A DNA stretch of 64,000 nucleotides from Formicarius rufipectus (taxonomy: Eukaryota; Chordata; Aves; Passeriformes; Formicariidae). The notes beneath the pieces were generated by a model. The model was not told the DNA's origin. It worked only from the letters and a program-made list of their open reading frames with translations, and searched no databases. Both the position numbers and the translations under genes were made by a program. Positions 52,401-61,400 of the stretch are shown piece by piece (the stretch's first letter is position 1; each line of letters starts with the position of its first letter). The stretch covers positions 466,084 to 530,083 of the forward strand of contig VXAU01003166.1 in assembly GCA_013399695.1 (NCBI GenBank). The letters run 5' to 3'.

Positions 52401-55400
52401 TTATGTGAATTTTTTCTATTGATGGAATAAAATAAGTTATACAACAGAAGAAGAAAGCTTTATTATGATATAGCCATAATCCTGTTTCTCCTATATATAA
52501 AACTTCTTAATAAAAACAAGGAATTCATATTACCCTAGGATATTCACAAAAAAAAAAAAAGAAAAGAAAGATATTTTAGGCATAAAATATGCTTTAGGTA
52601 CTTAGCTACAGTTTCTTAGGAGCATCATTATTTGTGGTTCACAAAAAAAAGGACTGTCTGAGAGACAAGAGCAGGAAGGGGGGTCTGCTGCACCTCCCCT
52701 GCCAGACACTCCTGGATGCACAGTCCTACTAACAGCTTCATTTCGGCCACTTCTCTTTCCCTTCTCCTTCCAAGCTACCCTCAGTAACAAAACCAGAACG
52801 CTACATAGCCCTTATTGGGCCATGTTTGTGACTTAAAGCATTGGAAGAGCACTTCTTGGCAGAAATTAGGCAATCAGAGCTGGCAGCCAGAACAGCAAAG
52901 AGCTCGGTGGCAGGGTCAGTGTGGGGAAAAGAACAGGACAACAGCAAGGTGTTTCATTAGCTCACTGGCTCTTCTGAAACTGTACCTGTATAGCCCTAAG
53001 GTCCTGGGATTTAATATCCACAACAATATCCGACTCTTGCTTCAGAGATGCTCTTAAGATGAAAACTATAGCATTCCTCCTTCCAACTAAATTGGGGGGG
53101 AAAAAACCCATCCCACACATCTCCAGGCAGACATCCCCCAACTGCCCTGTCTCAAAATCTTCCAGCCCTTCCTCCTATGTCAGCATTTTTCACATTTTCT
53201 TCTGGTCTTTCTCCAGTATATGAACATTGTAAAGGAATGGAACACAGGTGCAGTACTAAGTAAAGCAGGGTGACAATTTTTTGGCAAGTCTACCATGAGT
53301 AAACATTTTGGCCACATTATTCATCATGACAGGAGATGTATAATTGTTGTAACGCATGCAGGTTTTCAGACTAAGGAGTCAAAAGCAGTTCAAAAGCAGT
53401 CAAAAGACAGAGGCCTCAATGATAACAATGGAATCTGCTAGATAACCTTGGCTAACACTGAACTGAGAGAAGTCTGCTAACATTCCACAGAATGATACAA
53501 GTGTAGGGTTCTATTAATAAAGTTGAAATTAAGATAGATAAGCACTATGTGAATTCACAAAAAATACAAAATATATCTTGGTTGATACTTAGCTATAGCT
53601 GCAGGTTGTTAGATAGTTTTGATGGAGTGTATTAGTTTTAGAAATACGTGTAAGAGTGTGTTAATGTAGTCCTTTCTTGTACTCTTGAAGTCCCTACGCA
53701 GGGGAACATAAAGATACAAGAATGTAAACATTTAGTGCCTTTTCTGCCTTTCTGCCATTCCTGAGTAGAACTGTAACTTTATATTAAGAAGAATAAACTC
53801 TCATTTTTGTTTTTGATGCAGTCAGGTTGTCTTATTAAAAGCTAAGGCTTACAAGCCTCTTACTAAGACACTAAAAACTGTGTCTGTGCAAAAAGTCATC
53901 AGCTACAATGGCTAACCCGAACAAGGACTTCAATTTCAGTCTTTACTATTTAGGGATGAACAGAAGAACCCTCGGACAGAAGTGCTGGTCACAAAGCCGG
54001 TGCTCCTATCGACGAGCATAGTTTGAACTCCAGATAAAGGAGCCTCAGTCCCTTGCTGCTCCAACCGACAAGGTGAGCAAACTACGAACTTTGGTTTTTT
54101 GGAGTTTGAAATTAAAGCTCTAAGAAAAATGGGGTTAAATATGTCCTCTGAACAGAAAAATGTTTATGAAGTAATGAGACGAATGCTTAAAGGGCACGAT
54201 CCTAAGACAGAAGATCAATTATTACAGAATCTACTCCTTTGGGCACAGAAAAATCAGCCTAATCTAACTCTTTCTAATGTATTTGACGTAGTGGAATGGG
54301 ACAGAATTGGTGTAACTCTCTAGGATTCTGCCACTAAGGGGGATAAGGCAGCAGCCAACGTTCTAAAACCATGGCGCACTGTGTATGAAACCCTAAAAGA
54401 GAGATCGATTAAAAAAACACAAGCCCCAGAGCAAAGACAAACTGAAAATTCTGAAAACTTACTTGAAGGAGTTAACTCACAGGCAGAAGAGCTGCAGGAG
54501 TTGGCTGTGAGACTCCCACACAAAGAGTTAGGGGGAAGAACAGGAGCGGAATCAGAGTCTCCATCTGTGATCACGGGTTTGGTCCTACCGCATCCATCTG
54601 CCCCGCTCCCTGCGGAAAGCCCTGAGCAGGCTCACGCAACTACTCTGGCGGCGTTTTCCTCAAACCCTCTCTCTGAGAGACCACAGGGGCTTTCCTCTCC
54701 ACAGCGACTGGTTAGAGGAATTTTAGCTGCTTCACACCAGGATGGTGGTGGGCCCCTCCAGGAGGGGACGGGTGATGTCTCTATGGGCAGCCTTCTTTCT
54801 GGAAACACAGTGCCATGTGAGCCTGAGTTCCTGTCAGCTGCTTCTGCTCCTGCAAAGCATTCCTGGGAGATAGCTTCTCCAAATACTGGACCAGGACAGT
54901 TTTTAACTCCTGTTAATACTGATGACAAATGGGCTCCTATTCGACAAGCAGCAGCTGAAGAAGGTGATTTCAACACAGTATCAGCCTTTCCAGTAATCAT
55001 TACACCTGGGCAGCGGCCATGCTGGGAACCGGTTCCATACCTAATATTAAAAGACCTTAGAAAGGCTGTTATGGAATATGGATTACAAGCCCCCTTTACT
55101 AAAGGACTGTTACAGTCTGTGTTTAGTACTTATGTGCTGACTCCTTATGACTGTGCAGGCATTACGAGGATGGTTTTAACTAACATGCAGTATGTATTAT
55201 TTGAATCAGAATGGAAATCCCAGGTCAAAAAGCAAACTGCAGATATAACAGCTAACACAGGAGTACCTATGGCTCAAATTACAAATATTCTCTTAGGAAA
55301 GGGACCTTTTGCTATGGCATCAGCCCAGGCTCAGATCCCTTTGCCTGACTTAACGCTTGCAAAAAACATAGCATTGCAAGCACTGCTTCAAGTCCCGGAT

Positions 55401-58400
55401 TCATCAGAGGGTTCACAGTCTTTCACAACGATCAAGCAAGGAGTTGAAGAACATTTTACACAATATGAAGAAAGATTGAGAAATGCAATAAATAAACAAA
55501 TTGATCTTATTCCAGCTCAAGAGATTCTCTTAAAAAATTTAGTGATAGAACATGCAAATGAGGACTGTCAAAAAATACTGCATGCATTGCAAAATCCCAC
55601 TATTGCAGAAATGCTCGAAGCATGCAAAAATGTAGGCTCACAAACTTCTACAACTGCCTCCTTAGCTGAAGTGGCAGTCACTTTAAGGAACCCTCCTCCA
55701 AATGCTGAGCCTGGGTCACCGTGTTGTGAATGTGAGCAGAAAGGACATCTCATGAGGGACTGTCCTGAAAGGGAGCAACATACAAGACCTGCAATTTGCT
55801 CTCGCTGCCACAAGGGGTCACACAATGCCAGAAATTGCCGTTCGAGGTTCGCAAAGGATGGGAGTCCTCTCACCTTCCCTCTGAAGTATCACAATGCTTC
55901 GGGAAACATGTAACTGAGCGTGTTGAGGAGTCACGCAATGACAAAAAGAATCCCCGGACTTCGAGCAGTCTATTGGAACCAGCTAGCTCTTTGTTAAAAT
56001 GTACTACAAGTAATATGGGAATAGAATTAATCCTTCCAAAAAATGTTAAACTAATGAATGATGAAACACACGCAATTCCTACTGGCATCCAAGGTCCAGT
56101 ACAGGATGTGCACAGCAGTTTGCTGATAGGCAATGCAGCCACTTCTGCATTGGGGGTGTGTGTGTCGCCTGGACTTATAGATCCCAACTCTGTGGGAGAA
56201 ATAAAGATCATGTTGTGGACTTCCACATCACCTGTTCTCATTAAGGCAGGCACTCCTATTGCACAGCTTATTTTGTTTTGTGCCTATTCAGCAAAACCTG
56301 ATTTAAGTAAAAAAGAAAGACAGATTTGTGACTCAACTGGTAACAAATGTGGAGTCAGTGAATTTCTCGCCTGGATCCAGCCTTTGTCAGCACAACGCCC
56401 AGTTCTGCATTGTTCTTTGTACAATGCAGGTTTAAGGGAATCCATCCACCTAAAAAGACTAGCAGACACAGGTGCAGATGCCACTGTGATTCCAAGTCAA
56501 GACTGGCCAAGTTCCTGGACATTGACAGAGCCAGAGAGAGCACTGAGAGAAGTAGCAGGAGTTACAGCACCACAACAGAGTATGCATCCAATTGTCATCA
56601 TAGGTCTTGAAAACCGCACAGCCACAGTGCATCCTTTTGTTATGGACTTGCCACTCTCACTGTGGGGCCAAGATGCAATGGGACAATGGGGAGTGGGATT
56701 TCCTACAAATTTATCCTAAACTGAACGACAGTAGCTTTCCCTCACTCCTGTCTGAAAAACAGATGATCCTATATGGGTGCCTCAGTGGCCTATGACAAAA
56801 CACAAGCTGCAACATCTCCAGAGACTTGTTCAACAGCTTGAAGAAGGACGTATTTGTCCCACTACTAGGCCCTGGAATTTTCCTGTATTTGTAATCCGGA
56901 AGAAAAGTGGTAAGTGGCATCTGTTACATGATCTAAGACATATCAGTGAGGTTATTGGACCCATGGGAGCTGTACAACCTGGTTTACCCTCATCATCAAT
57001 GCTTCCTCAAAACTGACCAGCTGTGATCATCAATCTCAAAGACTGTTTCTTTTCCATTACCCTCACCATCAATGCTTCCTCAAAACTGACCAGCTGTGAT
57101 CATCAATCTCAAAGACTGTTTCTTTTCCATTCCTCTGCACACAAAAGATGCAAGAAGATTTGCATTTTCTGTGCCACCTCTTAATGCCAGTGAACCACAT
57201 GCACAATATCACTGGGACAACATTTTCTCAAGGCATGAAGAATAGCCCTGTCCTACATCAGATACACGTGGCAAAAGCCTTGTCACCTGTCCATCAGCAA
57301 TTCTCAGAAGTTTACATCTATCACTACATAGATGATATCTTGATTTGTGCAGCTGACAAAGAACTGTTGCAGAAAGCCCTCAAAGCCACAATTAAGGCTG
57401 TTAATGCCAATGGTCTTCAGGTGTCATCAGAAACGGTCCAGCAAGGATCTCCACGGCATTATTTGGGATGGAAAATAACTGAGACAACCATTCACCCTCA
57501 GCATGTCTCTCTGCCTACTTTAGTGCCAACCCTTCATGATTTGCAGACACTGCTTGGAGCTATTAACTGGCTAAAACCTGTCTTAGGAATTTCCACAGAC
57601 GAGCTCAATTCCTTTGCTCCACCTACTTAAGGGAGATCCAGAACTAACATCTTCCAGACAGTTGACACCAGAAGCTGTTGCTGCATTGCATATTGTAGAA
57701 TAAAAACTTAATTTCTGTCAAGCCAATTGTCACTTAACAGGTGAGCCAGCAGTATTGGTTATCTTAGGGGGAGCTACTCAACCCTTTGGTCTTTTAGGTC
57801 AATTGTATAAGAACAATACAAAATTCTGTTTGTGGGAATGTTTTTTTCTAACTCATCAGTTTCTTAAAACAATAATAACTCAGGCAGAAATTATTTCACT
57901 TGTGTTTCAGAAAGGTCCTCTTAGATGCTGGGAACTTCTGGGGTCTGACCCACCTACTGTTTATTTGCCAACAACATCAAAGCATCTAGAATGGCTAGAA
58001 AGGGAAAGTTTGGATTTTCAAACTACCTTAAGGGATTTCACAGGTCAATTCAATATCCATTTATCAATATTCCCTGTAACTTGGCAAGATGATAATACTT
58101 GTTGCTTTTTGCAACGTATAAATAATTGCCCTTTGAAGTTAAGGACACATTGTTTCCTTGTTCCTTTAGCAGATGCTCAGACTGTTTTCACAGATGGTTC
58201 AGGGAAGGCAGGGAAAGCAGCTGTAACTTGGCAAGATGATAATAAGTGGCATGAAGATATACATCCTGTAGAAGGTTCACCACGCCCTTACACTGTTTCC
58301 TGGTCCCCTGAATATCATTTCAGATTCTCAGAATGTGGTAGGAGTAGTTCAAAGGACAGAACACTCTTATCTTACAGAAATTACTCATAAAGCATTGTTT

Positions 58401-61400
58401 GCCTTATTCAAAAAATTGTTGTTTGTTGTAAAAGAGAGGCAATTCTCATTTTTTATTATGCATATCCGTTCTCATACTTCATTACCTGGTCCTGTCTCTG
58501 AAGGCAACCAGCATGTAGATGCATTAGCAGGAACAACTGTACTGCCTCAATGCTTTGAGCAAGCAAAATTATCACATCAATTCTTCCATCAAAAATGCTA
58601 AGGCCTTAAAAAAGTCCTCCAATCTTACATAAGAACAAGCTCGTTCCACTACAGCCTCTTGCCTAGACTGTCAGCTATTCACCCCTCTTGTTCCAGAAGG
58701 AACTAACCCCTGAGGATTGGAAACTCTGCAGCTGTGGCAAACAGATCTAACACATACTCATTCTTTTGGTAGATTAAAATATGTACATTTCAATTGACAC
58801 ATTTTCAGGATTTATAGTAGCCACAGCTCATTCTGGAGAAGAGAGTTGAGATGTGCAGCAACACCTTCTTACAGCCTTTGCCCATACGGGAGTACCTAAG
58901 CAAATTAAAACAGACAATGGACCTTCTTCTGTGTCAAAAGGTACCAAAGGGTTCTTTGACCAATGGGGAATACAATATCTAACAGGTATTCCAGATTCAC
59001 CCACAGGCCTGGCTGTAATAGAACATGCTCATTGCACACTCAAGATGTTACAGAAACAGAAAAGAAGTTGCATGGGTTTAACTCCTCAAGGATGCTTAAA
59101 TAAGGCCTTGTCTGTACTTAATTTCCTAAACAGGATGGTAAGAAATCTTTCCCCAGCACAGTGTCATTTTATTCCAGCACATGTTCCAGCAGAAAAGAGA
59201 GCAGAAGTAATGTTTAAGGATCCCCTTACCAAGGAATGGCAATTTAGTAACTCGGGGAAAAGGTTATGCTTGTGTTTGAACAGATCAAGGCCTGAGATGG
59301 AAACCTTCGTGTTTCGTGCAGCCCTGTAGTGCTTGATCCTTAACGCCAGCAGCCATGCCTTCTGACTGGAGAGTCTTGGACCAGCAGAACATCTGGATAA
59401 CGCTCACCAATGCAACTGGAACTGACACTTCGTGCCTGTCTGTGGCGACGCTGGCTAACCCATTTCGTACGTGTTTAGTAGGTCTCCCTTTTAACAGCTC
59501 TCAGTGGACTGTTTCTCTACATCGATACATGCCATGATGTTCTAAATTACACAAAATGCAGTTACTGCAATGTGCTAGCAGTCAAGGTATTCAAAATAGT
59601 TTTCCTCAAATTTCAAATGAGCCCCAAGAAATTAATATCATGGGTAGTCTGACTGCATCCTTTTGCTTTCAATTTTATCCCTCAGATCCAAATCCAAATC
59701 ATGGTTCAGCAACTGATCTGTCTCCATCTGACACATGAAAATGCTAACTTTTGGTGCAAATCATCCACCCCTCTTGCAATCAAATCCAGGGCAATACCTT
59801 TTGGTTTACCTAAGGGAGTTTTCTTGATCATGAGTGGAAAGACATTCCCACTAGAGCTAAAGGAGGACTATGTACATTAGAGAAATTAACTCTTTCTAAC
59901 CCTCACAAGTTGCCAAAGAGTAACCTCACTTTGAAGAGACAGAAAAGATTTGTGGAGCAATATAGTAGAAACTGCAATTCTAATGTAAATATTTGGGGGG
60001 TAGCCACAAGATTCTTTTTGTAGCAGGAGTTGTAACAGCTCATGCCTTAACTACCTTAGACAGACTAGCTTCTATTGACTTCTTACTTTTAGCTCATGGA
60101 CATGGTTGCATAGAATTTGAGGGTATGTGTTGTATGAACCTCTCTGATCATTCAGAAACAGTCTACCAAAGCATTGCTTAGTTGAAAAACCTGACAACTC
60201 AACTTCAGATGGAAAAAGACCTGCGCTTAGATAGTCTTTTTGATTGGATAGATATTTTCCACCTTAGTCCAAGACTTCAGAAAATGGCCATTTTAGCTTT
60301 AACTGTTAGCTTAATGTTTTCCTGTATTTTAATCAGTGTGCCGTGTTTTCTTTCCTGCGTTTCATGTTTAATTCATTGTAGTTTTGCACAAGTTTTAATG
60401 GTTCATTTAGAAAATAAAAATAGATGTTGGAATCCGTGCAGGTTTTCAGACTAAGGAGTCAAAAGCAGTTTCCAAGACAGAGGCCTCAACGATAACAATG
60501 GAATCTGCTAGATGACCTTGGCTAACACTGAACTGAGAGAAGAGGCCTGCTAACATTCCACAGAATGATACAAGTGTAGGGTTCTATTAATAAAGTTGAA
60601 ATTAAGATAGATAAGCACTATGTGAATTCACAAAAAATACAAAATATATCTTGGTTGATACTTAGCTATAGCTGTATGTTGTTAGATAGTTTTGATGGAG
60701 TGTATTAGTTTTAGAAATACGTGTAAGAGTGTGTTAATGTAGTCCTTTCTTGTACTCTTGAAGTCCCTACGCAGGGGAACATAAAGATACAAGAATGTAA
60801 ACATTTAGTGCCTTTTCTGCCTTTCTGCCATTCCTGAGTAGAACTGTAACTTTATATTAAGAAGAATAAACTCTCATTTTTGTTTTTGATGCAGTCAGGT
60901 TGTCTTATTAAAAGCTAAGGCTTACAAGCCTCTTACTAAGACACTAAAACTGTGTCTGTGCAAAAAGTCATTGGCTACATATAATATCTCTTGAAATACC
61001 TAGTATCTAAAGACAGCTTCAAGAAATGTTATCACATGCCAAATCTGCCATGTAATAAAAACAGTAAGCAAGCAGATCTTTCAAATTAAGTATCTAGAAA
61101 CAAAATACCTTATCAATGATACTGTCAATTTTTCCTTCTTCTACAGACTTCTTTATGGTCTGTGCTGTTTCAGCAACGGATTCCGATATCTTTTTTGTAG
61201 CAGCAGTGGCAAAATTGAAGAGGTAACCTTTCACAGACAAAAAAAGAAAGACCTGTGAGAAGATGTCTTTACATCCAGTTCTACTAGATTTACTTTTTCT
61301 TCTCTTTCGACATTTGGATACTTACTTAAAAGTTTCTTTCAAAATAACTTAATCAAGCTTCTGGCCTACAAAGAACTCCTAAAATTCTATTTATCCTTTC

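Larger units (their letters stand above)
53345..60979 (+). mobile_element. Endogenous betaretrovirus-like provirus in SYAP1 intron 2
   Basis: A 7.6-kb provirus with two LTRs, target duplication, primer-binding-site-like sequence, gag, pro with dUTPase, pol and env in the standard order, all on plus, antisense to SYAP1. The gag/pro/pol features (two zinc knuckles, dUTPase ahead of protease, -1 slippery heptamers) are those of betaretrovirus-like (class II) elements. Gag has one stop; pol and env have many stops, frameshifts and a tandem duplication, so the copy is defective. Its right end is about 123 bp from the SYAP1 exon 2 donor. Confidence 0.95.

Noticed and set aside
52046..52444. 132-codon minus frame in SYAP1 intron 2
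   Set aside because: AT-rich low-quality protein with no recognisable feature.
53357..53365. 5' LTR starting at TGCAGGTT
   Set aside because: Both LTR copies can be extended 12 bases left to TGTTG, and only then do the flanks give an exact TATAAT duplication.
55568..56253. Minus-strand frames opposite gag and pro
   Set aside because: Shadows of the retroviral coding strand.
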